Of a stretch of 64,000 bases of DNA, positions 1-11,526 are shown in pieces. Position numbers and translations under genes: made by a program. Position 1 is the stretch's first letter, and each line of letters begins with the position of its first letter. The notes below the pieces were generated by a model. The model worked only from the letters and a program-made list of their open reading frames with translations, ran no database searches and had not been told where the DNA came from. Origin of the DNA: Iris pallida (lineage: Eukaryota > Streptophyta > Magnoliopsida > Asparagales > Iridaceae); the NCBI GenBank assembly GCA_029216955.1, contig JANAVB010004000.1, positions 1,819,025-1,883,024 on the forward strand, read 5' to 3'.

Positions 1-85
1 ATAAGTAATCATTACTTAAGAAGTTAGTATTGTTTCACTAAGTGAAATCATAAGTAAATGCTAGTTTAAGTTAGTATTGTTTTAC

Positions 86-582
86 CTTCTTTGCCTGCAT
101 ATCTTCAAGTGTGACATACATGAAAGCTAAAGTATATGGATGTTTGCTATCTATCTTAGCCGGATTCCACTTACACATTCTAGGTAGCTGCTCATCGTAA
201 TCTTTATTAAGAGTAGCCCTCTTTAGCGTCGTAAAATGTTCGTATATCCATGCATGTACATGCAATGTAGAATAAAGATATATTAATCGACATAATTTTA
301 TATTACCTATAAACAAAGTATTATTTTATTTGCTTACATGGAGCAGAGTTTGACAACCATCTATAGTCTTCGATCCGACTCGAGATGCAGCCCCAAATTC
401 GCGGTAGAAATATGCTAGTATACCGCTTCCGAAGGATATTTGATCCACAGTGTCTAAGTTCACAAAACTATTTAGATATTTGGCATGTATCGAGGTTCCA
501 GACTTGTCTGGAATGCCGATGGCCCCCATGATAAAATACATGTATGCCCAGGCCACTACATCGTCATCATCATCGCCGTCAC

Positions 583-613
<31 letters not shown>

Positions 614-1500
614 ATCATCATCAATAAGTGTATTCCTAAAAAAACTCAAAGGAACTCCGTACAACTTCTTAAAATCGGAGAGGGTGACAAAAGTCTCTGC
701 CTCAACCTCAAGAGAATTGGCGACCAATTCCACCATCTCATCATACATCTCAAAGTCGCCCTCAGAATAATCTATCGATATTTGATGACCATCAACTCTA
801 AGTCCCAAAATGTGGTAGACGTCATCAAGGGTGATCATCATCTCTCCGTTTGTGAGATGGAAACTATTGGTTTCTGGATGCCATCGCTCCACAAACGCAG
901 AAATCAGTACGTGGTCCAATATCTTATACGAGTATTTTTTCAAATGTTGTAACCCGATGGAGATGATTTGGCCATCACACCTTCTTTCAAATTATCAAAC
1001 TCCCATGTACTGCACATCTTCGTATGCTTAATGACCCGCAACAGACGTGAGCTTTTCTAAAAATAAAATAAGATAAAGAATGTATAAATATAAAATATAA
1101 CTACTATTTTCAAAAATCAATTTATATTTAAAGTAATGAACTTGCCGAATCCTTCCAAATTTGGTAAGAAATGTGGTTAGGGATCGACTTCAATAGAGAG
1201 CAACCGATTGGGCTCACTTCCCGATCGGCTCTATCAGAAGCGGCCTTCTCATGAGAAGGTCCGGAACAATCATCACCTCCTCTTTGAACAATGGGTACAT
1301 CATCATCAGAGGTAGAAGAATCAGGATGAGTCTACTGTTGCTTCGTTTTAGTTGCAACTTGTTTGGTTCCACGTGTTCTAGTCTGAGAGGGTGCCTCTGG
1401 TTCTCTGATCGTTATTGATTTTTCGAGAACGCTCCCAGCTTCACGTGCCTTGCGCTCCGATGCAGTAGAACATCTTCTTTTAGGCTCGACGTCAACGACC
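86..1500 (-). pseudogene. PMD (plant mobile domain, MAIN/MAIL-like) gene remnant
   Basis: No enzymatic reaction is known for PMD proteins; they include the Arabidopsis MAIN/MAIL family and copies carried by transposons. A 205-codon block (943-326) contains ERWHPETNSFHLTNGEM followed by MITLDDVYHILGL, the typical PMD core. The frame stays open a little upstream (about 1000), giving IISIGLQHLKKYSYKI. A donor (GTAAGC) lies at about 337-332. Coding resumes near 265 with AWIYEHFTTLKRATLNKDY, the usual next PMD block, and another donor ends it at about 85. No AG acceptor sits where the second block starts, so splicing looks damaged. An N-terminal part (1500-1140) reads DDVPIVQRGGDD and SLLKSIPNHISYQIW but has an in-frame stop after KTKQQ. 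An Asp tract interrupts the core. The gene continues left of the window. Likely a degenerating or transposon-borne copy. Confidence 0.7.
561..623. repeat. Trinucleotide microsatellite (ATC/GAT) coding poly-Asp
   Basis: An imperfect ATC/GTC triplet run. On the minus strand it reads as roughly 20 Asp residues with a few Gly inside the PMD reading frame, which it does not break. Frames on the other strand give poly-Ser or poly-Ile shadows. Confidence 0.85.
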
Positions 1501-1582
1501 TTCTCCTTCGGATTCGCCTCGCGAATACGAATATTGAATATTAAAAGAATACTGAGTAAACAGTAAACAATAAGTGCAATCC

Positions 1583-1814
1583 AGGACTTCCCAACTTTCT
1601 GGCCGTCCTAGAAACTCATATGACTGCCAGAATGTGTGGTAGTCCTGTGTACTGAAAGTACAATCCAGGACTGCCATAATTTTTGGCAGTCCTGAATGTA
1701 TACAGGATTGCCAGAATTTGTGGCAGTCCTAGATTGTACTTGTTGTACACAGGACTGCCACACATTTTGGCAATCCTATGAGTTTATAGGACTGCCAAAA
1801 ATTTGGGCAGTCCT
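1583..1814. repeat. Array of six short hairpins, core GGACTGCCA/TGGCAGTCC
   Basis: Six inverted repeats start at 1583, 1622, 1667, 1704, 1751 and 1788. Each has arms AGGACTGCCA / TGGCAGTCCT (with a few substitutions) around a 7-8 base AT-rich loop. Start-to-start spacing alternates between about 38 and 46 bp. The arms are conserved, while loops and linkers are not. The array lies just upstream (minus-strand sense) of the N-terminal part of the PMD remnant, so it could be a leader or upstream region of that transcription unit. Confidence 0.85.
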
Positions 1815-1930
1815 AGTCGACTCGAGGTTTTCTACAATCGTGAAATTGACAAGATGTACCTAGGAAATTCGTGATCTTCTAGACCGACTGTTCGTGATCT
1901 TAACTATCATTCCATTACAATGTAAACTTG

Positions 1931-2074
1931 GGGTTTTCGAAATAAATTACTAGGGTTAGGATTTCGAGAAAAATAGCTAGGGTTAGGTTTTCGAAATAAA
2001 TTACTAGGGTTAGGATTTCGAAATAAATTACTAGGGTTAGGATTTCAAAATAAATTACTAGGGTTAGGATATCG
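1931..2074. repeat. 27-30 bp minisatellite with telobox-like core
   Basis: Five tandem copies of a unit reading AAATAAATTACTAGGGTTAG plus GATTTCG; the last full units are 27 bp. The CTAGGGTTAGG core resembles the plant telomere repeat or telobox but is not a perfect TTTAGGG array. No coding function is seen. Confidence 0.8.
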
Positions 2075-2274
2075 TTGGTCCATCATGTTTTCTCCATTGC
2101 ATATATCCATGATTGATCTTCCTTATTACTTTTATAAAAATACATGTTAGGCGAACAAAGAATATACATAGCAGCAAGTATAATATCACAAACACTATAG
2201 TGATTGTATGATTATTAGAGATTTTATAATACTAAACTTAATCGATTAGCTATAAAAAAATAATTTAATCATTA

Positions 2275-4730
2275 GGCTAACAATCTCTCCCTTTTTTATT
2301 ATGGTAAAATCAATTAAGTTTAAGATTGATACGATTGATGCTTATATCACTAATATATAAAATATAAGAAGCATGTACACTAAAGGTAAATTTAAACTTC
2401 TTTCCCCCACTTTTAACATATAAAAAATAGGCTTCCCTCGCTAAGAGATAAAACGAATTCAATATTAAGTAAATAGATCGGAACAAAAGGAAAACATAGA
2501 TAATCATGATAAATATATCACTAAAAACAAGGTAAGATAAAAGTGTAATTAAAGACAAGTTTATAAAATACTAATATATAATAGCTCACCAAAACACAAA
2601 GTAATTGGTAAAATTGAAAAATCCAAAAACAATAAATAAATGCTTACCACTTAGAAATCGAAGGAAGAAATCCCAAAGCACAACATTATATGAAAGAAAG
2701 CTCTAGTTTGGGAAGAAACAGAAGGGAAGAAATGATTTCAATCAAAGTCCACGAGGTTAGATATTTACAAATATAATATATATTATTGAAAACTTGGAAG
2801 ATATACTGAATTGTTTTGACATTGATGCATAAAATAAATATGATTCACAATTTATCCATACAATTTGGTGGATCAATCCCATATAAAAAAAGTATGATCA
2901 ATGAAAGAAAGCAATAGATATAAAAGAATTTTCTTATCTTGCAAAATCTATCAGCTTACCCGATTTCATGTATTTGAACTCAATTACCTAAGCATGCTAT
3001 ATGAGTATCCTTTGATAGACATGTAGCTTAAGGAGAAAAAAATTGAGAAGAAAAAATTCAGTCGACTTGAATGCTCCCCTCAAAGTATTACCAATCCTGA
3101 CATAAATTATGAATATGGTAAGCTGATACAATGTAATCCAAAACAACTAAAGGCAAAACAAAATCCATCTACATAAGTTAATAAAGGATACTAAATTTTT
3201 GTGTACCTTATGCAAAATCTAGATGGTTACCGGTTTCCCAAAGTCATGTAATAGAAAATAATTTTCTCTTTATAAAAAACATGTAGCTAAATGAAGGAAA
3301 TGTAGTGTTACACTTAAGAAGGAAAGATCCAAAAGAATTGAATGCTCCCTCTCAAGACACTACCATACTTGGCATAAGACATGAATATGAGTAAGACAAA
3401 GCAAGGAAAGCCAAAATAGTTGAACATGAAAGGAAAGCCAAAATAATGGAAGCCCAATAAAAATTATCAAGATAAGATAATCAAGTTAATATTGGCAACT
3501 TCTAATTTTTAAATCTATGTATGAGTGAGAGAGAGAGAGAGGGAGAGAGACTAAATAAAAAAAATCGTATGCTCTCTCATAAACTCTCTACAAATTATGA
3601 ACACAATCAACAAGATATTCAATTGAAGGAGAAAAAAGGGTCAATGATGAACTAGATATACCACATATTAAAGGGTATAAATGACTAAAACAATTAATAT
3701 GCTCACCTTAAGATATGTGTATCTAGTTCTATAGCAATTATATGCATAAATGGATAGCTACAAGCTATAGAGGAGATCAAAGATATGAATCATTCTTCCC
3801 CTTGCTCAATTCATATAAGAATATAAAATTATCACAAATACAAAACTATCATGTTTAGGCAAGAAGAAAGAATATACAATTAATGAACAATCAAAAGAAT
3901 CTCCAATATGCATATATAAATTAAAAGATGGCGCACATTGACCTGTATAGAAGTTTCTTATAATAAAGAAGATAGATCAATGAGTATTACCTTTTTCTAA
4001 AAAATTCATCATAAAATTAAGAATAAAAATCAAATCCAAACATCCTTGATGTATAAGAAGGGTATAAGAAGGCTCAAAAACAAGAAAATCTATGTCATCA
4101 TGAAAGGGTATACGAAGGCTTGAAAACAAGAAAATCTATGTCATCATGAAATGGGAATATGTTGCAATAAAAATAAACATGATAAAAGTCACAAGATAGC
4201 TCAAAAATATAAAAACAAAAATAAAAGTATCATGTTCATAACTTTCTAATTAAGCGAGAATCAACTAATTGATTACTTTACATGGACCAGTACACTTTAC
4301 CACACATATCCATCCTGGGGTAATGTCCCAACCTTGTTGATATTTAGATGAAATCAAATATTAGTTCAAATAACAAAAGCTCAAATATAGTAACCCATGC
4401 GTAGTCGTAGTAGAGTAAAGAATTGACTTGAAAAACACATAATTAGAGGATCTTGACCTACTTGACAGTTTGGATTAATTATAAAAAAAATAACTTATAC
4501 ATGATCCAATAAATCATTTCAGAAAATCAATATAAAGACAAGGATAGAATCCAACACATGACATAAATTATACATAGATTTTACAAGAAAGAGCAATAAA
4601 AACATGAAAACGAGTCTATTTTATTAAAATGAAATGAGATAAAAAAAAATTTATGATGAAACAAAACTCAAAAGTGAGAGGATAGTTAGGTAATGCTTAT
4701 AACTGATATAGATGAAGATTATTTTAAGGA
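2275..4730 (-). other. AT-rich non-coding DNA, likely spacer/3' end of a Maximus/SIRE-like copia element
   Basis: No convincing gene. Read on the minus strand, 2308-2282 gives an AAAAAAGGGAGAGATTG tract followed by TGTTAGCC. This is the form of the polypurine tract and LTR start in Maximus/SIRE Ty1-copia elements. An imperfect duplication follows: about 2940-3135 resembles 3205-3390 (shared GCAAAATCTA, ACATGTAGCT and GAATTGAATGCTCCC blocks, period about 265 bp). A second short duplication lies at 4060-4150 (AGGGTATAAGAAGGCT / AGGGTATACGAAGGCT). A GA tract is at 3522-3550. Lineage is inferred from the polypurine tract only. Confidence 0.4.
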
Positions 4731-4731
4731 A

Positions 4732-4830
4732 TCACATGCCTCAACATGTCAATCACTCGCCTTCACTGGGTCTCGAACTCCGACCACTTGGGCCGCATGC
4801 ATATCTCTTAACCACTACGCTAGAGGTCAT
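4732..4830 (-). mobile_element. SINE (tRNA-derived head with A and B boxes)
   Basis: On the minus strand a TAGCGTAGTGG stretch (about 4822-4812) fits the RNA polymerase III A box. GGAGTTCGAGACC (about 4783-4771) fits the B box GGTTCGANNCC. They are about 35 bp apart, as in tRNA genes and tRNA-derived SINEs. No folded tRNA with anticodon is evident, so this is a SINE head rather than a tRNA gene. The long (AT)n tract abuts its 5' side. The 3' limit is uncertain. Confidence 0.65.
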
Positions 4831-4831
4831 T

Positions 4832-4833
<2 letters not shown>

Positions 4834-4917
<84 letters not shown>

Positions 4918-4935
4918 CATATATATATATATATA
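4834..4935. repeat. (AT)n microsatellite
   Basis: About 78 bp of uninterrupted AT, a short TTTGC break, then about 16 bp more. Confidence 0.97.
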
Positions 4936-4939
4936 AGAG

Positions 4940-6081
4940 TCAATATTATCTACTGGAACAATGTTTCATAGACATAATAGCTTAAAAGATATCATAAGAT
5001 AGCAAGCTATATAACTTTTAAGGTCAATAAAGTGATCAAATATCAATTTAAAAGTGCTCATGGAAACCCTAAGTCACTAACACTAGAATTATTGTTTAAG
5101 TTTAGAGTTTCTAGCAAGAGCATACACTTTGAATAATCACAATAATTTATAGACTCATCAATAAGCAAGGATAAACAGTATAAGGAATCTTAAAAATACT
5201 AAAAGTACTCTTATCAAAATAATTCATAAAACATTAAAGGTTACTCCTTGCTAAAAACAATAATAGATCTATAGTTTTTAGAAAATGGTTAAGAAAGCCT
5301 TAAATTCAATTAAAAATTTAAATCAAATACCATAAAAAGTCAATAAAACTTACTTAAAATTTTTAGACCAAAATAGTTTCTAGAGATAGGTGAAAACTCT
5401 AATGGAAGACGAAAAATCCCTTTGAAAACTCTGCAAGAACTCTTCCACAAATTTTTCCAAACTAATAAAAAAACCCTAACCCTATTTTTCTTATATAGAA
5501 AATAGGTTTTGGATCAATGACTAAGATTTAATCTCAACCGTGATCTAATGTTTATGGCATGCGTGTTGGGTGGGGTGAGGTGCCAACAAATAGACTACTC
5601 CATCATGGCTGCTTTGGCTGCCAAGCGGGACCCGGTTGGGACGGGTCACAAGGGTGGGTGTATACCTCGCTGACACGTGGGCCACCTGTCAAGGTCGCTT
5701 GGTCGGCTGACAAGCGCTACCCATCCCCACACAATCCCCCGGGTGCACTCGTGGCTGGTGGGAACCTTAAAGTGGTTTTATTTTTTATTTTAAAAACTCA
5801 TTTAATAGTTACTTTTTGGTTTAATTAAATACTTCAAATTGTATTTTAATTCAAAAATATATAAAATTAGGAAAAAAAAATTCTTCTCTAATAATACTAT
5901 AAATAAATTTTGGGTCAAAAATAATTTTATGGGTTGCTACTAAAATTCTAGAAACTATATTTTACTTATTATTTCATAAAATTCTACTATTTTAATTCCT
6001 AAAAATTTCTAAAAACCTTAATTAATATTTTAAGGCATTCTAGATCATTTCTAAGGCTTTGGTATTAGTTCTAACCAAGGA
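4940..6081. other. Non-coding DNA with a minus-strand promoter-like segment
   Basis: No gene recognised. On the minus strand a TATA-like CTATATAAG (about 5497) is followed by a leader-like AT/GA-rich stretch, which fits a retrotransposon LTR or 5' UTR transcribed leftwards. A GC-rich patch at 5550-5770 (GGGACCCGG, CACGTGGGCCACC) stands out from its AT-rich surroundings. No ends or target duplications were found. Confidence 0.3.
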
Positions 6082-6086
6082 TTACC

Positions 6087-7187
6087 TGTAATGCCCCGCT
6101 TTCGATAGGCGACAGACTTCGTAATATGCTTGTGTCGAGTCGGATCGGTTGGAAACTTAGATGGCCATCTAACTCGATCGTTGAGCTTGATAAACGATAA
6201 CACCTTGCGGCATCGATCAAATAAATCGATTTGGACAAATGTTACGAGAATCGATCCAATTAATGAAACGACTTCGGTTAGAACAAGTCCTAGATGCAGC
6301 AGGCTGCGTCTCAGCGAGTGAGCTCTATATAAGAGTCCCTTCGACGGGACCAGACTACTGTATAGTTTTCTTGGGACTTTTTCCGCTTGGTTTTGATGAA
6401 TGTATTTTTGCATCTTTTTCTGAATGCATTCTACGAATTTTGAAACGAAAGATTAAAGAAGGAATTCTGACTAAGTGTTGGTGTCATTGCAGGAGCTCAC
6501 ATAACTAAAGTTTGAATGTTACGAAGCGCTTCGACGGTCGGCACAATCAAAGTACTTGGTGGATGATTCGGCCCCTTCTTTTCTACTCTGTCTCGGAAAC
6601 AAAATTCCTTTGCCTCGAACTTATTCAAATCGATGATGCCAAGTTAAATGCATGCCAATCCACTAAGATCAAGAACTGGAAAAAATGTATCAATTTACAG
6701 TAATCTACTCTGGAAATATAAGTTTTGCACCAAAATGAGATAGTTTAAGGTTCTAGTAAAAAGATAGACTATTTCACGTGCTGTAAAATAATATGAAACG
6801 TCGATTGTGGCTTATGATGCCTCGGATAATTTGGTGCCTACGGGATGCTAAATCGAAAGTATGGCTTCGAGGAAAATGAATCGTTGTATGAGTTGGAAGA
6901 AACGATAATGCCGTTCAGTACTGGCTGTGCTATACAAATCTATTTGCATATATTAAACTGTTCATGCATTGGCATGGTCATGGATAGCTTGTGCACAAGT
7001 TTGATTTTCTTCGAATCGGTATCCGGGGCATTGGTATTGAATCGACCTAGAGGGAATGAATAATCGTGCTTTGGCACTGATGCATTGCGGGACCTTCAGT
7101 CAGGCTTGCAACCTAGACTGGACAGGCCGAAATGTCGTTGAAATAGTCCCAAGTGGTGTGTAACACCGGTAACCGCACATATAAGAT
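6087..7187 (+). repeat. 5' LTR (3'-truncated) of the outer Ty3 element
   Basis: Starts TGTAATGCCCC. A TATA-like CTATATAAG lies at about 6327, giving plus-strand promoter polarity. Positions 6679-7187 match 21973-22480 closely. The 3' LTR continues for another ~720 bp where this copy stops and the inner element begins. Confidence 0.8.
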
Positions 7188-8307
7188 CGGGATTTCTCTA
7201 TGTTTTGAAAATAGATTTTTTGCCCAATTCAAACAAGTTTTAAAAAGAATATAGGAATCTAGAAATAAAACTAAAAATAGGGTTTTGATCATGTATAGGT
7301 TGTTTATAAGTCTGTTCAGGTAGATTTCTAAAATTTGTAATATCTTGGTCACAAATCGACCGCAAACATTGGTGGTTGGGACAGTTTCTAACTTCCAGAA
7401 ATCGAGTTTTTTTCTTGGTTTTGAAACTCTTTTTTTGTCGCGTATATCACGAATTAAAATAAACTAATTGAAGGAAATCGAACTCGGTTAGGTTGTCTAC
7501 GCAGCTGCGAAGACGATTCGTGAAACGACGAACCGTGAAGGAGGTATTATAGACGCAAAGAGGAGGGGTTGCTGCCGCTGTTGCCCTACTCCTGTCTGTA
7601 CCGTGCGTGCGGCTTTGCTGGCGCCGACCGATGGCCGTTCTGGGGGGCGCACACGTAGGGGAGGGTCGCCAGAGGGTCGCGTGTCGGGGTTCAGGGTTAG
7701 GGTTTAGTTTTCGAAAGAAAAATTCTCTCTCTCTCTCTCTCTCGCTCGTTCTATATATAGCAAGTACTGATATATACTTGGGATATAATAAGGGCTTCGG
7801 GTTTGGATGTATATTGTTCCCACAAGGGAACAGTAGCATCTGGCCTTTTTCTTTTTCTTTTTTTCCATTTATATAGTTTATATATATAAGGTATATATAT
7901 CAATATACACTATGAAAATCCTATTTAAGTTATATAGATCCTAAAATTTCCAAAAATATATTTCTAAAAACATTTTATAAATAATGTGTACAATAAACAT
8001 ATTAGCTACTTTAATGTAGCAATTTGCTACTACTAATATTAACAAATTTTTATTTATTTAATACAAGGTACTTTAAGTTTGTAGAAAAAATACTATAAAG
8101 CTTTAGAATAAAAATTTCTTGAAATAAAAAAAGAATATATTCTCGAAGTATTTAATACATGAATTGGCACAATTTATCTATGTAGGTATATAATGTAGCA
8201 TTACATTTTCTACCAAAATATTAATAAAATCTAATATCCAAAAGTATAATAATAATAAAAATAATATGAATAATAAAAAAATATATCTAAATTTTAGGGG
8301 GTTTACA
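7188..8307 (-). repeat. 3' LTR of the inner element (lacks its last ~20 bp)
   Basis: Matches 17494-18650 nearly throughout, including a GC-rich block at about 7540-7690, a CT run and an AT-rich tail. The copy at 17474 starts TGTCGGAACGG, whereas this one begins directly at CGGGATTT. The outer-element LTR precedes it. The minus-strand TATA-like GCTATATATAG is near 7760. Confidence 0.85.
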
Positions 8308-11300
8308 TCCTACCCAACTTATAAAAATTTCGTCCTCGAAATTAAAATAATCTTAATAATAAGAATAACGAGACTTAATACAAGGAAGAGCAGGTACGTC
8401 AAATCATAATACGGTTTCCAAAACGATGGAGGAGGCAGTTATCACAAGAATCTATATTGTCGTCATATTATATAAGATGGGGTATTCTTTACTCAAGGCT
8501 CTACCCAACTTATAGAAATTGGCTAACATGGAATTCGTTTTTATAAGACTTATGAGGAGGAGGATTTCTGAGAAGAGGCTCGAGAATATTGGACACTTTC
8601 GACTATAGTCAAAGATTTCTAAGTGAGCCTAGATATTGTCACGGCGTTGCTGGTCAATAACTTCTATGGGCGTTTTGCAATCCAACATCGTTCCTATCGG
8701 CCATGCTTTCAACAAGCTGGTAGGAACCTCCTGTTTGAGTATAACTAGAATGTGTTGGTTCAGTGGGATTGCAATCTTCGCCTAACATGGGTAACTGAGA
8801 GGCTAGGCAGAATAACTCAAGGAAAGAAAAATTTATGGCGACGAGATGTCAATCTATAACAAGTACAAAACCTTGCTATAGTATATGATTAGGTAAGGGT
8901 TCGAAACTTTTAAGTCATAATGACAGGAGTATGCGGTTTGCGAAAAGAAGGGACTAGTGTTGTGCTTCAACATCATAGTCACGGTAGGGTTATTAGATGA
9001 TATGGATAGAAATAGATATTATGAGTCACTGATGTATTAGCTAAATTATGAACCAATCTATCACAATCATTTGCTAATTCAAGGTAACCCTATGTTTCTT
9101 AGAGGGGATTACAATCTATGCACTATGGAATTTTTCGTTCCCAAAATTAAAACTTAAGACATGGCACAATAATAGAATAGAATTTAAAGAGGATCAAGGT
9201 CGCGATCTTTACCGTGATTATCTAAACACGTGAGCAAAGTGATATAAAGGCAATACGAAGATCGTATCATAACTCCGAACAGATGGAAGGATGGTTATGA
9301 TAAAACCCAAACTTGATATCGTATTCCAAGAGAGAGTATGCTAAGTTCAAGGTTCTACCCCAGCTATAGAAGTAATTGGTTAATCATGGAAGGCATCGTA
9401 ATAGGAGTCTAAGAAGATCAAATTTCAAGAAGGCGTCTGAGAATATGGGCTACTTCTATTGTAGTCATGGACTCTATGGGAAGCCTAAGTATTACTCATT
9501 TTAACATCGCCCATGTATTGACCATATTTCATCAAGACAGTAGGAAGGGTCTTGGTCAAGCATAACCAGCGGGATTCCATTCTTCGTATAATCATAGTCT
9601 CTGAAGAGATATAGTTATGGGAATTATGGAATGAGACTTAGTGGGCCATGAGATGGGGTCTACATAATAGGAGTGAAGGCCTATTTCATCGAGTTTGGTT
9701 TTATAGTCCAAATATGGTTATGGACAATGATGAGTTTAACTGGGTCTTAATGGATTCCCTAATTGGACATCGATATTTGGTCGAATGAATCATAGGTTCT
9801 AATCTATATTGACTGGACGAGATACTATGAAATCAATCTGAGCATTCTTAGTAGGTTAGGGTAATCTTATATAGGTTCCAAGTCAAGTGGTCGAACAAAT
9901 TTTTCAGCCGAATTGGTTAATCAGGTTCCTAAAGCCCGAGAATAAGTCTTCTTTGACTTTTGCATTTAGGTAGCACAAGTGGACTCAATTGGGTAGCACA
10001 CTAATAGTATGTGCGTAGAGGGCTCCGAGTAGATCATAACCATATATTGGGTCGAAGGATTTGAGCCTAGGTTGAGTCTTTAATTGGAGTCAGGAAGTAT
10101 ATCGGTATTATAGTAAGGGTTATCCTTAGCCGTTTTGATCTGAAAGTCGTATCATAAAAATAGAGTATAAGGGGACGTGTTTCAGTGGAACATAACATGT
10201 CTATATGATGGTAGAGTCGTCTAAGTCTTGTAGGTGCAATTTGTTGGAAGGTAATAGCTAGTATTACCCTCCCAATATCAAGTCACGGCAAGGGACACGA
10301 ACAAGTCTAAATAAAAAGTGGGAGTTCATGAGGCATTAATTTATCATCCTAACATAAACTAATTCATTCTAATCGATCGATAATACTTGTATATCCTAAA
10401 ATGTAGAAGGCCTGTAATCTATTCACTCCAGACACTAAGGCATGGTTTTTAGGATTAATGAGGTTAGAAAATTTCAAAGTTGTGATATTGTATCTCGACT
10501 TTTGATCATAAAGAATAAGGCACGATGTAATGGATAATGTGATACGGTAGATATGAATCAATTTCGAGGATCGTACTACGAATTCTAATAAATGGAAATG
10601 ATTGCGTACATTGATACATGAGTATATAAGATGGGAGGATCCACTTGTCCATAGTACACGAGAGTTATTGATGGGGGTAACGAACTCTAAGGTGTGTCAT
10701 ATGAAAGATCTCTAATGGCTAAGTCATAATCTTCTTTTGGTGTTAAGCCAGCCAGACTATGGTTATAAGGGTTCTAGTGGTATCAGATATAGTGCTCAGG
10801 CATCACTGTTGATATCTAGTATGACATAATGACGGGGTATCATGCTACAGATATTGACTAAGTTGGTGAATGTGTTGTTCTAATGTTAAGTCACTTCTTT
10901 GACAATAAAATTTTTGTACCTAGAGTAACATCTGATGAATCTCTAATCTTGGAATGGGTGTCTACCACAGTCCTTGCAAATGCTTGTCCTTGTTTTTGGT
11001 CTATTTCTCTCTTGTCTAAACTGTGGGGGCCTAGTCAAGTAAGGGTTGAGTTAAGGAATACGGGTTGCTAGTTAAGCCAAGAATCAAGATGAATAATTGG
11101 AGGGTCACAATAATTGATTTCTTGAGATTAGATAGTCTCCTAGGTTAGTGTCTTGACCAAGGGTAAGATCCTAATCATTCTCTAATTCCAATGACTAGAA
11201 GGTCATGATATTAGTTTTAGGGTCGAGGGGAGGACAAGTAACTCAATGCAAGGTTATAGTCACATGGGTGACTGATGATAGCTACACTTGTGTATACAAC

Positions 11301-11521
11301 TATCATGGCCATAGGGGATACTCTGTATCTATCTATCAAATACGAGCGTTCATCTTTCCAATCAGTGAAAGACAAAAGCAATAAAGAGTTCAAGAAAGAT
11401 ATCATTGAATACAATTACGTGAATCCAAAGCGAATGTATAATTCAAGAGGAATTATCAATGCGGTCGCGGATGAGATCCTAGATACCTCTATATCTCAAT
11501 TCATGTGGGATAATCATATGA
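8308..11521 (-). other. Internal non-coding region of the inner element
   Basis: No coding region recognised. The minus-strand 3' end signal GAGGACGAAA lies at 8341-8325. A diverged repeat of about 850 bp exists: CTACCCAACTTAT at about 8501 and CTACCCCAGCTAT at about 9355 are each followed by a similar block ending near GAGAATATxGG. The same CTACCCAACTTAT word recurs at 8310 and 15267. Confidence 0.5.
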
Positions 11522-11526
11522 AGAGC

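Noticed and set aside
450..952. Plus-strand frames rich in Ser or Ile/Val
   Set aside because: Shadows of the minus-strand PMD frame and its poly-Asp triplet repeat.
4795..4803. GCCGCATG inside the SINE as part of the motif-array system
   Set aside because: A single copy without spacing partners; consistent with chance.
4732..4830. A functional tRNA gene
   Set aside because: Only A- and B-box-like segments are present; no complete acceptor stem or anticodon arm could be formed.
7159..7187. Start of the inner LTR at TGTAACACCGG (7159)
   Set aside because: The same sequence occurs in the outer 3' LTR (about 22452), so it belongs to the outer element; inner-LTR homology starts only at 7188.
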